Of a stretch of 64,000 nucleotides of DNA, positions 53,262-63,570 are shown one piece after another. Location of the stretch: the NCBI RefSeq assembly GCF_022179225.1, contig NZ_BPQL01000101.1, positions 1-64,000 of the forward strand. The letters run 5' to 3'. The translations under genes were made by a program, and so were the position numbers. The notes beneath the pieces are model-generated. The model had not been told where the DNA came from. It made no database searches and saw nothing but the letters and a program-made list of their open reading frames with translations. Position 1 is the first letter of the stretch. Every line of letters begins with the position of its first letter. Source of the DNA: Methylobacterium goesingense (GTDB taxonomy: Bacteria; Pseudomonadota; Alphaproteobacteria; Rhizobiales; Beijerinckiaceae).

Positions 53262-54290
53262 TCAGGCCGAGCGGTTCGACGTGCCGCCGAGATGGAACAC
53301 CCGGTGGGGCACGAGTTCGCCCCGCTCCACGTCGCCGACCGCCACGAGAATGCCGCCGCAGGTGGCGAAGGCCTTGCCCTCCACGGGAGCGTCGCGCCCG
53401 CGCAGGATCACCGGCTGTCCGCGCATCAGGCGCAGGGCCATGTCGCGGGAGACCGGCACCGACGGGACGGCATCGAGGGCGGTTTCCACCGGATGCAGGG
53501 CGCCGCCGTTGCCGTCCGGCCCTGCTTCCTCCAGGGCGGCCACCTGACAGGCATCCGCCTCCGTGAAGGGCCCGACGCGTGTTCGCCGCAGGGCCGAGAC
53601 GTGACCGAAGCAGCCGAGCTGGCGGCCGAGGTCGCGGGCGAGCGCCCGCACATAGGTGCCCTTGCCGCAGGCGGCCTCGATCACGGTGCGCTCGGGGGTG
53701 TGCTCCACCACGGCGAGATGGTCGATCTGCACGGGGCGCGCCACCAGCACGACCTCCTCGCCGTCACGGGCGAGATCGTAGGCGCGCTCGCCCGCGATCT
53801 TGATCGCGGAGTAGCGCGGCGGCACCTGCTCGATGGCGCCGACGAAGGTTGGAAGCGCGGCCTCGACGGCCGCCCGGTCCGGACGCGCCTCGCTCGTCGC
53901 CACGGGGCGCCCCTCGGCGTCGTCGGTGTCCGTCTCGATGCCCCAGGTCACGGTGAAGACGTAGGCCTTGCGGCCGTCCATGACGAAGGGGACGGTCTTG
54001 GTCGCCTCGCCGAGCGCGATGGGCAGAATCCCGGAGGCCAGCGGATCCAGGGTGCCGGCATGCCCGGCCTTCTTGGCGTTGAAAGCGCGCTTCACCACCG
54101 CGACCGCGTGGGTCGAAGTCATGCCCACGCCCTTGTCGAGGATCACCCAGCCGTTGACGTCGCGGCGTTTGGGCCGGTCGGGGCGCGGCCCCCCACGCGG
54201 CGGGCGGCGGCCCTCGGCAGCCGCGGGCCGGTCCGTCGCGGTCGGCGGAATGGCGCCTTCGGTGCGCTCGACGATCGGTTCGTTGATCAT
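53262..54290 (-). CDS. truB: tRNA pseudouridine(55) synthase TruB
   Basis: Makes pseudouridine 55 in the T loop of all elongator tRNAs. The 342-residue product has the catalytic Asp in HAGTLDPLASGILPIALG, GWVILDKGVGMTS near residue 50, the RYSAIKI block and CGKGTYVRALARDLG. A Pro/Arg-rich N-terminal extension of about 45 residues is typical of alphaproteobacteria. ATG at 54290 follows GAGG. It is the last gene of the rimP-truB operon; rpsO-pnp, which often follow, are not here. Confidence 0.95.
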   Translation of the reverse strand: MINEPIVERTEGAIPPTATDRPAAAEGRRPPRGGPRPDRPKRRDVNGWVILDKGVGMTSTHAVAVVKRAFNAKKAGHAGTLDPLASGILPIALGEATKTVPFVMDGRKAYVFTVTWGIETDTDDAEGRPVATSEARPDRAAVEAALPTFVGAIEQVPPRYSAIKIAGERAYDLARDGEEVVLVARPVQIDHLAVVEHTPERTVIEAACGKGTYVRALARDLGRQLGCFGHVSALRRTRVGPFTEADACQVAALEEAGPDGNGGALHPVETALDAVPSVPVSRDMALRLMRGQPVILRGRDAPVEGKAFATCGGILVAVGDVERGELVPHRVFHLGGTSNRSA

Positions 54291-54424
54291 GGAATCCTCG
54301 GTCAATGATCGCGGGGGCCGGGCGGCACGCGCTGCGCCGTCATCCGTCCCATCCGGACGTTTCGAATCGGGTTCGTCCGCCGCCTCGGGCCGGAGAACCA
54401 GGGTTTGGGTGTCGTGGTTTCGCG

Positions 54425-54877
54425 TCAGGCCGCGTTGGGGTCCGGGGCATCGGCCGCCCGGTCCGTATCCTGCTCGTCGCCGGGCGTCCGCGATTCGAGG
54501 TCGCGCCGCACCTTATCAGTCCGCAGTAGGGCGTCGATCCGGTCCGCTTCGTCGAAGGTCTCGTCGCGCAGGAAGCGCAGGTCCGGGGCGAACTTGAGAT
54601 TCACCCGGCGGGCGACTTCCTGGCGAAGCGCCTTCTTGTTGCGCTCCAGGGCGGCGATGACCGGCGCCTCGTTGAGGCCACCGAGCGGCATGATGTAGGC
54701 CGTCGCGAGCTTCAGGTCCGGCGACATCCGTACTTCCGGCACCGTGATGACATGAGCGCTCAGTACCGCGTCCTGGATGTCCCCGCGCTGGAGCACCTCG
54801 GCGATCGCGTGGCGGATCAGCTCGGCGACGCGCTGCTGGCGCTGCGAGGGTCCGGTCGGGGTCTGTTTCTGGGCCAT
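54425..54877 (-). CDS. rbfA: 30S ribosome-binding factor A
   Basis: Small KH-fold protein of 150 residues that helps mature 16S rRNA, important in cold. Family sequence runs from [22 protein letters not shown] through [20 protein letters not shown] to [23 protein letters not shown]. The acidic C-terminal tail is variable in the family. ATG at 54877. Confidence 0.94.
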   Translation of the reverse strand: MAQKQTPTGPSQRQQRVAELIRHAIAEVLQRGDIQDAVLSAHVITVPEVRMSPDLKLATAYIMPLGGLNEAPVIAALERNKKALRQEVARRVNLKFAPDLRFLRDETFDEADRIDALLRTDKVRRDLESRTPGDEQDTDRAADAPDPNAA

Positions 54878-55028
54878 TAAATTCTGATCGTCTTGTCGTC
54901 GAAGCGGTTTCGACACCGGCCCGCCTGGTGACGCTCGAAAGAGCGCTTCTGAAACGGAACGTCGACGCGCCGCCACTCGGGCGAAGCCCGAGCGGGTCGA
55001 AACGAAGCGGACGCCGAAGGCGACCCTC

Positions 55029-55904
55029 TTAGCGCAAATACTCGTTCGGGATATAGGCCTGTTGCGCACGTTTCGCGGTTGCCGGCGTCCGCGCCGGGTG
55101 ATCGTGGATATGCGCCGTGAACATGCGGTCGATCCACTGGGCGTTCTTGAACACCCGCTTCGAGCGCAGGAGGTTGAAGGGCGCGATCTTGCGCATGGGC
55201 TGGCGCGCATTGAACTCGGCGGCCGCCAGCAACTCGCCATTCCACGGGTTGGCCCCGTCCATGCCCACATCGTCGAGATAGACCGGCAGGAGGGGCAGGT
55301 ACTGCTCCGGGCGCCCGTCCAGCACCTTCAGGGTGTTCACCGCCGAGGAGTAGTAATCCACGTCCACCGAGATGAAGCCCACCGGTGCCTCGGCGGTGAC
55401 GCTCGCGAGGTAGGCGGGGATCGTCTCGGCGACGTCGCCGATGAGGAGCCGGCAGCGGCCGGGCAGGGAGCGGCGCAGGGCCTCGAAATCCATCGGGTAA
55501 TCACCCTCTTGGAAGTACTCCGGCATATCGCGGTAATCGATCGCCGGGGGCATGCCGCTGCCCGTGTCGAATCCCACAACCTCAATAGCGATTCCGGTCT
55601 CGGCCTCTGTGCGCGCAGCGCAGTCACACAGGTTCAAAAGCCCGGCGCCAGTCGCGACACCGAATTCCAGGACCTGGATTCGCTTGAGACCGAGCTTCTT
55701 CGCCTCGTCGGCGGCGAACAGCACGGGGAACGCGTATTGCTGACGCACCATCAGGTCGAAGGCCACCTTGGCCCGGTAGCTGCCGAACAGCGCGACGCCC
55801 GCCGAGATGAGGTTTAGGTGCAGCGGCTCGGTCAGCCGCTCCACGAAGATCTTCTTGTACTTCTTGTCCGACAGCGCCCGTCGCAGGGCGTAGGAATTCA
55901 GCAT
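55029..55904 (-). CDS. Class I SAM methyltransferase-like protein
   Basis: A 291-residue protein with a Rossmann SAM motif ([23 protein letters not shown]), then [32 protein letters not shown] and [21 protein letters not shown]. This resembles the TylF/MycF macrocin O-methyltransferase group or the related class I sugar-methyltransferases, but the substrate is unknown. It sits between infB and rbfA, breaking the usual order of that operon. ATG 55904 follows GAGGCGG. Confidence 0.7.
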   Translation of the reverse strand: MLNSYALRRALSDKKYKKIFVERLTEPLHLNLISAGVALFGSYRAKVAFDLMVRQQYAFPVLFAADEAKKLGLKRIQVLEFGVATGAGLLNLCDCAARTEAETGIAIEVVGFDTGSGMPPAIDYRDMPEYFQEGDYPMDFEALRRSLPGRCRLLIGDVAETIPAYLASVTAEAPVGFISVDVDYYSSAVNTLKVLDGRPEQYLPLLPVYLDDVGMDGANPWNGELLAAAEFNARQPMRKIAPFNLLRSKRVFKNAQWIDRMFTAHIHDHPARTPATAKRAQQAYIPNEYLR

Positions 55905-56038
55905 CGTTCCGCCTCGACCAAGCCGCCATGTCGGCCGTCGCCCAGCCCATATAACGGGCGCGGGGCCGGCGGAACGAGACACCGAGCCGGCTTCCCCCAG
56001 CCAAACTCGGCGACGCGGTTAAGGGGGGGCCGAAACGC

Positions 56039-56074
56039 GGAACGGGGCCGCGACTTGCGTCGCGACCCCGTTCC
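56039..56074 (-). terminator. Long hairpin after infB
   Basis: A 16-bp stem (one G-U pair) with a GCAA loop on the minus strand, starting 22 nt past the infB stop. No T-run follows. Its strength suggests transcript termination or RNA 3'-end protection between infB and the inserted methyltransferase gene. Confidence 0.55.
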
Positions 56075-56096
56075 ACCAACCTTCAATGCCGAACGC

Positions 56097-59030
56097 TCAG
56101 AGCGTGCGGCGGATCTCTTCGACCCGGTAGCACTCGATGGTGTCGCCAGCCCGCATGTCCTGGAAGTTCTCGAAGGACATACCGCACTCGTAACCGGCGG
56201 TGACTTCCTTCGCGTCGTCCTTCAGGCGCTTCAGCTGGGCGAGCTTGCCCTCGTGGATGACCACGCTGTCGCGGATGAGGCGGACATGTGCACCGCGCTG
56301 AACCACACCGTCGAGAATGCGGCAACCGGCGATCTTGCCGACCTTCGACACGTCGAAGATCTGCAGGATCTGAGCCTCGCCGAGACGCTCCTCGCGCAGC
56401 GTCGGCGGCAGCATGCCCGACAGGGTCGACTTAATGTCATCCACGAGGTCGTAGATGATGTTGTAGTAGCGGATCTCGACACCGTTGCGCTCGGCCGATT
56501 CGCGCGCTTCCTTGTGGGCTCGCACGTTGAAGCCGATGACGACGGCCTTGGAGGCCTCCGCCAGGGTGATGTCCGACTCGGTGATGCCACCGACGCCCGC
56601 GAGCAGGATGCGCGCCGAGACCTCGTCGTTTCCGAGCTTCTCGAGAGCACCGTTGATGGCCTCGACCGAACCCTGCACGTCGCCCTTGACGACGAGCGCG
56701 AGTTCCTTGCGGCCGGCGCCTTCCTTGAGGTCGCGCATCATGTCGACCAGCGAGCGGTTCGCACCACCCGTGCGGGCGGCAAGCCGCTCGCGCTTCTGGC
56801 GGGCACGATACTCGGTGACCTCGCGGGCACGGGCCTCGTTCGGAACCACCGCGACGCGGTCGCCCGCATCCGGCGTGCCGTTGAATCCGAGCACCTCGAC
56901 GGGGACCGAAGGACCTGCATAGGGGACGCTCTCGCCCTTGTCGTCGATGAGGGCGCGTACGCGACCCCACTCGGCGCCCGCCACCACGATATCGCCGGTG
57001 AACAGGGTGCCGCGCTGCACCAGCACAGTTGCGACAGGACCGCGGCCGCGATCGAGCTTGGCCTCGATGACCGTACCCTCACCATCGCGCGCCTCGTTGG
57101 CGCGCAGGTTCAGGATCTCGGCTTGGAGCTGAAGGCCCTCGAGGAGGTCCGGCAGACCGTCACCGGTCTTGGCCGAAACCTCGAATTCGAGGGTCTCGCC
57201 GCCCATCGACTCCACCTGGATGTCGTGCTGGAGCAGCTCGGTACGGACCCGCTGCGGATTCGCGTCGGGCTTGTCGATCTTGTTGATCGCCACGATGAGC
57301 GGCACGCCGGCCGCCTTGGCGTGAGAGATCGCCTCGACCGTCTGGGGCATGACGCCGTCATCGGCCGCCACAACGAGCACGACGACGTCCGTCACCTTGG
57401 CGCCACGGGCACGCATGGAGGTGAAAGCCGCGTGGCCGGGGGTGTCGATGAAGGTCACCATCTCGCCGGACGGCGTGGCCACCTGATAGGCGCCGATGTG
57501 CTGCGTGATGCCGCCGGCCTCGCCGGAGACCACGTTCGCCTTGCGGATCGCATCGAGGAGCGAGGTCTTGCCGTGGTCGACGTGGCCCATGATCGTGACG
57601 ACCGGGGGACGGGGATCGAGATCCTCCTCCAGATCCGGCTCGTCGTTGAACAGGCCCTCTTCCACGTCCGACTCCGCCACGCGGCGCACGGTGTGGCCGA
57701 GTTCCTCGGCGATGAGCTGCGCCGAATCCGAGTCGATCACGTCGGTGATCTTGTGGATCTGGCCCTGTTTCATCAGCAGACGGATCACGTCTACGGCCCG
57801 CTCCGACATGCGGTTGGCGAGTTCCTGAATCGTGATCGTCTCGGGGATCGTCACCTCGCGGGAGAGCTTCTCTTTCTGCTCCACCTGCCGGTTGCCGCTC
57901 ATGCGCTGCTGCCGGCGACGGAAGGAGGCGACGGAGCGCGTGCGCTCGTCCTCGCCCGAAGTGGCGGTGGCGATCGTGAGGCGGCCACGATTGCGGTCGC
58001 CGCCCGGCTGCTTTGGGGTCTTGGGCGGCGTGATGATCTTGAGCGGCATGCCGGGGCGACGGATCACCCGCTTCTGCTCGCTCTCCTCCTCGGCTGCCTG
58101 CGGCCGTCCAGCCGTACGGGCCGGCGCCGCGCCACCGGCCGGACGCGCGGCGGTGGCCGCCGTCGGTGCGGTGGGCTCGGGCTCCGGCGCCGGGGCAGGG
58201 CGGGCCATGAAGTTGAGGTCGCGCGGCTTGCGCACGTCGGCCGTGATCGTCTTGCGCGGCTCGGCCGGCGTCGGCCGGGCCGTCAGCGGCGGACGCGCAG
58301 CCGGGGTTGCCGGACGCGCCGGGGCCGCCGGACGGGCAGCCGCGGCGGGCCGGGCGACCGGTGCCGTGGGTTCGGAAGCCGGAGCGGCGGCAGCGGGGGC
58401 GGGCGGCGCTGAACGCACGATCGTCGGGGCCGCCGGCATCGGGGCGGTCTTCGACACGGTTGGCGCTGCAGCCGGCGCACTTGCGGCACGGGCGGCTTCC
58501 TGAGCGGTCGCCTCGGCGGCACGGCGCGCAGCCTCGGCAGCGAGGCGGTCCTCCTCCTCCTTACGGCGGCGGGCTTCCTCCTCGCGCTTGCGCGCTTCGG
58601 CGGCCTCACGCTCGCGCTGCTCGGCGGCGAGGCGCTCACGTTCTGCGGCAGCTTCAGCCTCCGCACGCTTCTGCGCCTCGGCCTCGCGACGCTTGGCGTC
58701 GGCCAGAGCCGCTGCGCGAGCGTTGCTTTCCTGCTCGCTCAGCGTACGCAGCACGACGCCGTTGGCGGAGCGCTGGGCCTGACGCGGGGCGGCGGGCGGC
58801 GGGGGCGGTGCGACGCGCGTGGCGGGAGCGACGGGCGTCGTCTCACGCGCAGGCGCAGCCGGTGCCGCGCCGATGACACGGCGCTTCACCGTCTCGACCA
58901 CGACCTGCTTAGAGCGGCCATGGGAGAAGCTCTGACGCACCGTTCCCTGCTCGATCGGACGCTTCAAGGACAGCGGCTTCGAAGGGGGTCTCGCCTGCGT
59001 CTTGTCGCCCGGATTGTTCGTATCGCTCAT
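56097..59030 (-). CDS. infB: Translation initiation factor IF-2
   Basis: GTPase that loads initiator tRNA on the 30S subunit, 977 residues. The N-terminal ~400 residues are a low-complexity Ala/Pro/Glu/Arg region with a coiled-coil of charged repeats (about 110-165). The G domain begins [21 protein letters not shown] (about 480), with DTPGHAAF and NKIDKP. Domains II-IV follow to the end ([25 protein letters not shown]). The long N terminus is usual for alphaproteobacteria. Confidence 0.97.
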   Translation of the reverse strand: MSDTNNPGDKTQARPPSKPLSLKRPIEQGTVRQSFSHGRSKQVVVETVKRRVIGAAPAAPARETTPVAPATRVAPPPPPAAPRQAQRSANGVVLRTLSEQESNARAAALADAKRREAEAQKRAEAEAAAERERLAAEQREREAAEARKREEEARRRKEEEDRLAAEAARRAAEATAQEAARAASAPAAAPTVSKTAPMPAAPTIVRSAPPAPAAAAPASEPTAPVARPAAAARPAAPARPATPAARPPLTARPTPAEPRKTITADVRKPRDLNFMARPAPAPEPEPTAPTAATAARPAGGAAPARTAGRPQAAEEESEQKRVIRRPGMPLKIITPPKTPKQPGGDRNRGRLTIATATSGEDERTRSVASFRRRQQRMSGNRQVEQKEKLSREVTIPETITIQELANRMSERAVDVIRLLMKQGQIHKITDVIDSDSAQLIAEELGHTVRRVAESDVEEGLFNDEPDLEEDLDPRPPVVTIMGHVDHGKTSLLDAIRKANVVSGEAGGITQHIGAYQVATPSGEMVTFIDTPGHAAFTSMRARGAKVTDVVVLVVAADDGVMPQTVEAISHAKAAGVPLIVAINKIDKPDANPQRVRTELLQHDIQVESMGGETLEFEVSAKTGDGLPDLLEGLQLQAEILNLRANEARDGEGTVIEAKLDRGRGPVATVLVQRGTLFTGDIVVAGAEWGRVRALIDDKGESVPYAGPSVPVEVLGFNGTPDAGDRVAVVPNEARAREVTEYRARQKRERLAARTGGANRSLVDMMRDLKEGAGRKELALVVKGDVQGSVEAINGALEKLGNDEVSARILLAGVGGITESDITLAEASKAVVIGFNVRAHKEARESAERNGVEIRYYNIIYDLVDDIKSTLSGMLPPTLREERLGEAQILQIFDVSKVGKIAGCRILDGVVQRGAHVRLIRDSVVIHEGKLAQLKRLKDDAKEVTAGYECGMSFENFQDMRAGDTIECYRVEEIRRTL

Positions 59031-59103
59031 TCAGTCCAAACCCTGAGGGTTTCCATCGTCCCGTGAACCGGCAGACTGCTGTGCGCCGGGTAAATCCGTC
59101 ATC

Positions 59104-59880
59104 TCAGTCGTCGTGCAGATCGGAAGCGGCCTGCCCATCACGGGTAAGACCGGTTTCCTCGGCCGTCGTCGCCAAACCCTCAAAGGAGCGGAGCCGACGC
59201 CAACGCGCAAGGCAGCCGGAACTTCCGACTCCTGCGACGAGAGCCGCATGTATCACATGATCCCGGCCCAAGGCCATGTCCAATTCGGTGTTGGACAGGT
59301 CATCGATAACGGGAATGCACGATATGGCACTGCCATGCCGCCTGTGCAATGCCGCGACGATCTTCCGGCGCCCGTCGGGGCTGCCATCGGAGGCCTCGAT
59401 CACCGCCGCGACCCCGGCCTTGTCGCCGATCGCCGACTCGACCTTGGCGAAGCCAGCTACTACGCAGCCGGCCTTGTTGGCTAGTGACAAGGATTGGCGC
59501 AGGTCCGCCCGCAAGCCTTCGGCGACCCGATCCGCGAGGTCGCTCGGGGCGGCAGCGTCCTTGGTCTTGAAGGCGCGCTGGAAGGCGCGGCGCTTGATCG
59601 CCTCGTTCACCGTAGCGCGAGTGGGCGTGAGCCAGGCACCGCGGCCCGGCAGGCGCGCCCGCAGATCGGGTACCACCGCGCCGTCGGGCCCGAGCACGAA
59701 GCGGATCAGGCCGGCCGGCGCCTGTGCGACGCGCGTGACAAGGCATGTCCGCAGCGCATTGGAGCGCCCGCGGCCCAGGCCCGGATCGAGCAGGGTGCTC
59801 GGGTCCGGCTCGGCCGCGTCTTGCTCCAGAGCGTCATGCTCCGGAACGCTTTGGCTCGGGTCTGCGGTTTCGGGCGTCAT
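59104..59880 (-). CDS. YlxR-L7Ae-like RNA-binding protein
   Basis: A 258-residue protein. Residues 38-115 are the YlxR (DUF448) domain with RTCLVTRVAQAPAGLIRFV and LPGRGAWLT. Residues 125-225 form an L7Ae/ribosomal-L30e-like domain (LSLANKAGCVVAGFAKVESAIGDK, VIDDLSNTELDMALGRDHVIHAAL). This two-domain form between nusA and infB is the common alphaproteobacterial arrangement. It is probably RNA-binding; the exact target is not known. Confidence 0.88.
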   Translation of the reverse strand: MTPETADPSQSVPEHDALEQDAAEPDPSTLLDPGLGRGRSNALRTCLVTRVAQAPAGLIRFVLGPDGAVVPDLRARLPGRGAWLTPTRATVNEAIKRRAFQRAFKTKDAAAPSDLADRVAEGLRADLRQSLSLANKAGCVVAGFAKVESAIGDKAGVAAVIEASDGSPDGRRKIVAALHRRHGSAISCIPVIDDLSNTELDMALGRDHVIHAALVAGVGSSGCLARWRRLRSFEGLATTAEETGLTRDGQAASDLHDD

Positions 59881-59914
59881 GCCGCGCGGAAACTTTCAGG
59901 TGGGACAAGTACAA

Positions 59915-59938
59915 CCCCGCGATCGGAGGATCGCGGGG
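59915..59938 (-). promoter_or_regulatory. Intercistronic hairpin between nusA and ylxR
   Basis: Perfect 10-bp stem CCCCGCGATC/GATCGCGGGG with a 4-nt loop in the 77-bp gap. There is no T-run on the minus strand (TTGTACTTG follows). It may be an attenuator or RNA-processing/stability element that lets nusA and infB be expressed at different levels. Confidence 0.5.
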
Positions 59939-59957
59939 TCCAACGATTCGTGATCGC

Positions 59958-61562
59958 TCAGGCGGTGGCCGCCTCGTCCTCGCTGGTCTCAGCCTCGGCG
60001 TCCGCTTCGGCCGGTGCCTCGATCCAGCCCGCATGAACGCGCGCGGCCATGACCATCGCCTCGGCCTCGGCGCGGGAGACCTCGAAGCCATCGAGGTAAC
60101 CCGCGTGGCGCTTGGCCTCGGGGCCACGCCCCTCGGTGTAGCCCACGAGGTCGTCGGTCGCGCAACCGGCCAGATCCTCGATCGTTTTCACGTCGTTCTC
60201 GCCGAGCGCCACCAGCATCGGGGTGGTGATGCCGTCGATTTCGCGCAGTTCGTCCTGGACGCCGAGTTCCTGGCGCTTGGCGTCGAATTCCGACTCGACG
60301 CGGGCCAGATGGTCCTGCGCGCGGGCCTGGATCTCGGTGCCGCTCTCCTCGTCGAGGCCCTGGATGTTGGCGAGTTCGCCGGGCTCGACGTAGGCGATCT
60401 CCTCGACGTTGCGGAAGCCTTCGGCCGCCAGCAACTGGCCCACGGTCTCGTCGACGTCGAGCGCCTCCATGAAGATCGCGGTGCGCTCGGCGAACTCCTT
60501 TTGCCGGCGCTCGGATTCCTCGGCCTCGGTCAGGATGTCGATATCCCAACCCGTGAGCTGGGAGGCGAGGCGCACGTTCTGGCCGCGACGGCCGATGGCG
60601 AGCGACAGCTGGTCGTCCGGCACCACCACCTCGATGCGGTCGGCTTCCTCGTCGAGCACCACCTTCACGACTTCCGCCGGCTGGAGCGCGTTGACGATGA
60701 AGGTCGCCTGGTCCTCGGACCACGGGATGATGTCGATCTTCTCGCCCTGAAGCTCGCCGACCACTGCCTGGACGCGCGAACCCCGCATGCCCACGCAGGC
60801 GCCGACCGGATCGATCGACCCATCGCGCGAGATCACCGCGATCTTGGCGCGCGAGCCCGGGTCGCGGGCCACGGCCTTCACCTCGACGATGCCGTCGTAG
60901 ATCTCAGGCACTTCCTGGCCGAAGAGCTTGGCCATGAATTGCGGGTGCGAGCGCGAGAGGAAGATCTGCGGCCCGCGCACCTCGCGGCGCACGTCGAACA
61001 GGTAGGAGCGGATGCGGTCGCCCGGACGGAAAGTCTCGCGCGGGATCATCTCGTCGCGCCGCACGATGCCCTCGCCACGGCCGAGATCGACGATGACGTT
61101 GCCGTACTCGACGCGCTTCACGAGGCCGTTCACGACCTCGCCGATGCGGTCCTTGTACTCGTCGAACTGGCGGTCGCGTTCGGCGTCGCGCACCTTCTGC
61201 ACGATGACCTGCTTGGCCGACTGGGCGGCGACGCGGCCGAAATCGAAGGGCGGCAGGGTGTCGGAGATGACGTCGCCGACCAGCGCCCCGGGGTTGTAGC
61301 GCCGGGCCTGCTCGAGCGTCACCTCGCGGGCGTCGTTCTCGACCTGGTCGACCACCACGAGGTGGCGCGACAGCCGGAGCGCCCCGGTCTTCGGGTCGAT
61401 CTCGGCATGCACGTCGGTCTCGGCGCCGTAGCGGGAGCGCGCGGCCTTGGCGATGGCCTCCTCCATGGCGTCGATCACGATGGAGCGGTCGATCACCTTC
61501 TCGCGGGCGACCGCTTCGGCGATCTGCAGGAGTTCGAGCCTGTTGGCGCTGACGACGGCCAT
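59958..61562 (-). CDS. nusA: Transcription termination/antitermination factor NusA
   Basis: RNA polymerase-binding factor of 534 residues. In order: N-terminal polymerase-binding domain ([20 protein letters not shown]), S1 domain ([21 protein letters not shown]), KH1 ([28 protein letters not shown]), KH2 ([18 protein letters not shown]) and C-terminal helix-hairpin-helix repeats. The acidic tail is typical. ATG at 61562 starts [10 protein letters not shown]. Confidence 0.96.
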   Translation of the reverse strand: MAVVSANRLELLQIAEAVAREKVIDRSIVIDAMEEAIAKAARSRYGAETDVHAEIDPKTGALRLSRHLVVVDQVENDAREVTLEQARRYNPGALVGDVISDTLPPFDFGRVAAQSAKQVIVQKVRDAERDRQFDEYKDRIGEVVNGLVKRVEYGNVIVDLGRGEGIVRRDEMIPRETFRPGDRIRSYLFDVRREVRGPQIFLSRSHPQFMAKLFGQEVPEIYDGIVEVKAVARDPGSRAKIAVISRDGSIDPVGACVGMRGSRVQAVVGELQGEKIDIIPWSEDQATFIVNALQPAEVVKVVLDEEADRIEVVVPDDQLSLAIGRRGQNVRLASQLTGWDIDILTEAEESERRQKEFAERTAIFMEALDVDETVGQLLAAEGFRNVEEIAYVEPGELANIQGLDEESGTEIQARAQDHLARVESEFDAKRQELGVQDELREIDGITTPMLVALGENDVKTIEDLAGCATDDLVGYTEGRGPEAKRHAGYLDGFEVSRAEAEAMVMAARVHAGWIEAPAEADAEAETSEDEAATA

Positions 61563-61646
61563 CGGTTTTCGTCCTTCTCTTCGTCGTAGGGCGTTCACGT
61601 CCCAGGTCCGGTGCCACGCGGCGGCGCCGGGAGACCGGGCAAAAGA

Positions 61647-62465
61647 TCAGTGGAGCTTGCCGTCTTCCTTCACCCGCACCGCCTTGGTGCGGACGGGCTT
61701 GGCCTTGTTCTTCGCCTTGATGGCGAGGCTCTCCTCGGTCTCGACCTTGACGGGCTTCGGCCTCTGCGAGGCCTTCGGCTTCAAGGGCCGGGACACCTTT
61801 TTCTTCAGCGGTGCGGGCGCCGGTTCGGCCTCCGCCTCGATTTCCGAATCGTCGGCCTGTTCGTCATCGTCGTCTGCATCGAGAACGGGCGGACCGCCCC
61901 GGCGCAGCGATTCGCGCACAAGCTCGTCCGTGAGCACCAGGTAGGCGTCACCGAGATCGCGAAGGGGCAGGTCGATCCGGCTCGGCAGGCCCTCCTTCAC
62001 GTCGGGCAGGTCGATCGGCACCGTCAGCCCGTCCGGGTTCGGCGCGCCGATGATGCCGCGGAAGCGCTTGCGGCCCTCCATCGGCACCGAAAGCTCGATC
62101 TTGGCCTCGTAGCCGGCCCAGCGCGCAAAATCGACGGCCCGCACCAGGGGGCGGTCGATGCCCGGCGAGGAGACCTCGAGGTAGTAGGCCTTGCCAACGG
62201 GGTCGTCGAGATCGAGGAGCGGGGAGATCGCCCGGCTCACCGCCTCGCAATCGTCCACCGTCATGGTGCCGTCCGGCCGCTCGGCCATGATCTGCACCGT
62301 GCAGCCGTTGGCGCTCGACACCTTCACCCGGACCACGCGGTAGCCGAGGCCCTGAATCGAGCCCTCGATGACCTGCACCACCCGTGCGGCGACGCCCGTC
62401 TCGGTGATGAGGCGCTTTTCGGTGAGGTCGCTGTGCGACGGGTCGGTGTTGGAAGGGTCCGCCAT
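61647..62465 (-). CDS. rimP: Ribosome maturation factor RimP
   Basis: Helps assemble the 30S subunit. The 272-residue product has the RimP N-terminal domain ([21 protein letters not shown]), the signature [20 protein letters not shown] and the C-terminal Sm-like domain. The last ~80 residues are an acidic then Lys/Pro-rich extension, longer than in E. coli (150 residues). ATG 62465 begins [10 protein letters not shown]. First gene of the operon; its leader carries a terminator. Confidence 0.93.
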   Translation of the reverse strand: MADPSNTDPSHSDLTEKRLITETGVAARVVQVIEGSIQGLGYRVVRVKVSSANGCTVQIMAERPDGTMTVDDCEAVSRAISPLLDLDDPVGKAYYLEVSSPGIDRPLVRAVDFARWAGYEAKIELSVPMEGRKRFRGIIGAPNPDGLTVPIDLPDVKEGLPSRIDLPLRDLGDAYLVLTDELVRESLRRGGPPVLDADDDDEQADDSEIEAEAEPAPAPLKKKVSRPLKPKASQRPKPVKVETEESLAIKAKNKAKPVRTKAVRVKEDGKLH

Positions 62466-62524
62466 GCTGCGCTTGAAGTCCGGCCTTGTCCGAGGCGATC
62501 CGGCGCGGGAGTCCTTGCGGCAAT

Positions 62525-62554
62525 AAAAAAGAGCGGACCCGGTGGGGCCCACTC
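62525..62554 (-). terminator. Intrinsic terminator in the rimP leader (attenuator candidate)
   Basis: On the minus strand: GAGTGGGCCC-CACC-GGGTCCGCTC, a 10-bp stem with two G-U pairs, followed by TTTTTT. It lies 60 bp before the rimP start and about 36 bp after the predicted transcription start, so most transcripts could end here unless termination is relieved. A smaller hairpin, GCAGT/ACTGC (62562-62577), precedes it. Confidence 0.8.
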
Positions 62555-62596
62555 CCGAACCGCAGTCTCACAACTGCAACCAGAACTGATTTCTTG

Positions 62597-62625
62597 TAAC
62601 TAGGCCAGTTCACCGCGATTTTCAA
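62597..62625 (-). promoter_or_regulatory. Promoter of the rimP-nusA-infB operon
   Basis: Minus strand -35 TTGAAA (62625-62620), 17-bp spacer, -10 TAGTTA (62602-62597). Predicted start near 62590. Confidence 0.65.
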
Positions 62626-62687
62626 GCCGTTTCGGTCCGCCAAGGCGCTGTTATCCCGGGCGGCAGACCTGATCTCCGGAGCCCCGC

Positions 62688-63338
62688 ATGCCCCATGATC
62701 CCCGCTTTGGCCCCGACCCCGACAGCCTGCACCCGCTGCCGGACCACCCGCGCGTCACCTTCATCCGCAACCTGGACCTGCCGCCGAATGTCGAGGTCGG
62801 CGCCTATACCTATTACGACGACCCGGCCGGACCGCAGGCTTTCCTCGACAACATCCTCTACCACTTCGCCTTCCTGGGCGACCGGCTGCGCATCGGCCGC
62901 TTCTGCGCCATCGCGGCGGGCACCCGCTTCCTCATGAACGGCGGCAACCACCGTCTGGACGCGCCCTCCACCTACCCATTCGCGATCTTCGGCGGCGCCT
63001 GGGCCGGACGCTTACCCGACGAGACAGCCTTCCCCAATCGCGGCGACACGGTGATCGGCCACGATGTCTGGCTCGGCCACGACGCGACGATCCTGCCCGG
63101 CGTCACCATCGGCGACGGCGCCGTGGTGGCGGCGAAATCCGTCGTCACCCGCGACGTGCCGCCCTACGCCATCGTGGCCGGCAATCCGGCCGTCATCGTG
63201 CGGATGCGGGTGCCGCCCGAGGTGGCGGAGCGGTTGTTGGCCCTGGCGTGGTGGGATTGGACGCCTGAGCGGATTACGCGCTGCCTGCCGGCGATCAGCG
63301 GTGGGGATGTGGCGGCGTTGGAAGGGGAGGTGGTGTGA
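62688..63338 (+). CDS. CatB/Vat-type hexapeptide-repeat acetyltransferase
   Basis: Left-handed beta-helix xenobiotic acetyltransferase, 216 residues. Hexapeptide repeats run through LRIGRFCAIAAGTRFLMNGGNH and VIGHDVWLGHDATILPGVTIGDGAVVAAKSVVTRDVPPYAIVAGNPA; the catalytic His is in NGGNHRLDA. Members acetylate chloramphenicol or streptogramins, but many are chromosomal copies without proven resistance. It lies divergent from rimP and stands alone. Confidence 0.87.
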   Translation: MPHDPRFGPDPDSLHPLPDHPRVTFIRNLDLPPNVEVGAYTYYDDPAGPQAFLDNILYHFAFLGDRLRIGRFCAIAAGTRFLMNGGNHRLDAPSTYPFAIFGGAWAGRLPDETAFPNRGDTVIGHDVWLGHDATILPGVTIGDGAVVAAKSVVTRDVPPYAIVAGNPAVIVRMRVPPEVAERLLALAWWDWTPERITRCLPAISGGDVAALEGEVV

Positions 63339-63570
63339 ATCGTGAGAGCCCCATCAACAACGGATCACGCCATCGCGTTTTTTCGGCGCATGCTTTCCCG
63401 ATGCAAGTCAAAATTTCCGATACAAGTCAAACTCCTCACTTGGAAAAGGTCCGGGCTTTCGAAGAGCCGCTGGCTCGTCTTCACTGCATTCTTCGCGTCG
63501 GTGCGAAAAGAAAGGCCTGCCCGTTGCCACCATCGCCAATGGGCTCGAATTAGCACTGGGTTGCCACGAC
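63339..63570. other. AT-richer gap, no gene seen
   Basis: 232 bp with clearly lower GC than the rest of the window. The short open frames have no ribosome site or family match. No repeat or insertion-sequence end is visible. Confidence 0.4.

Noticed and set aside
55818-58412. An 864-codon open frame antisense to infB
   Set aside because: Shadow of the conserved IF-2 coding sequence with no recognisable domain.
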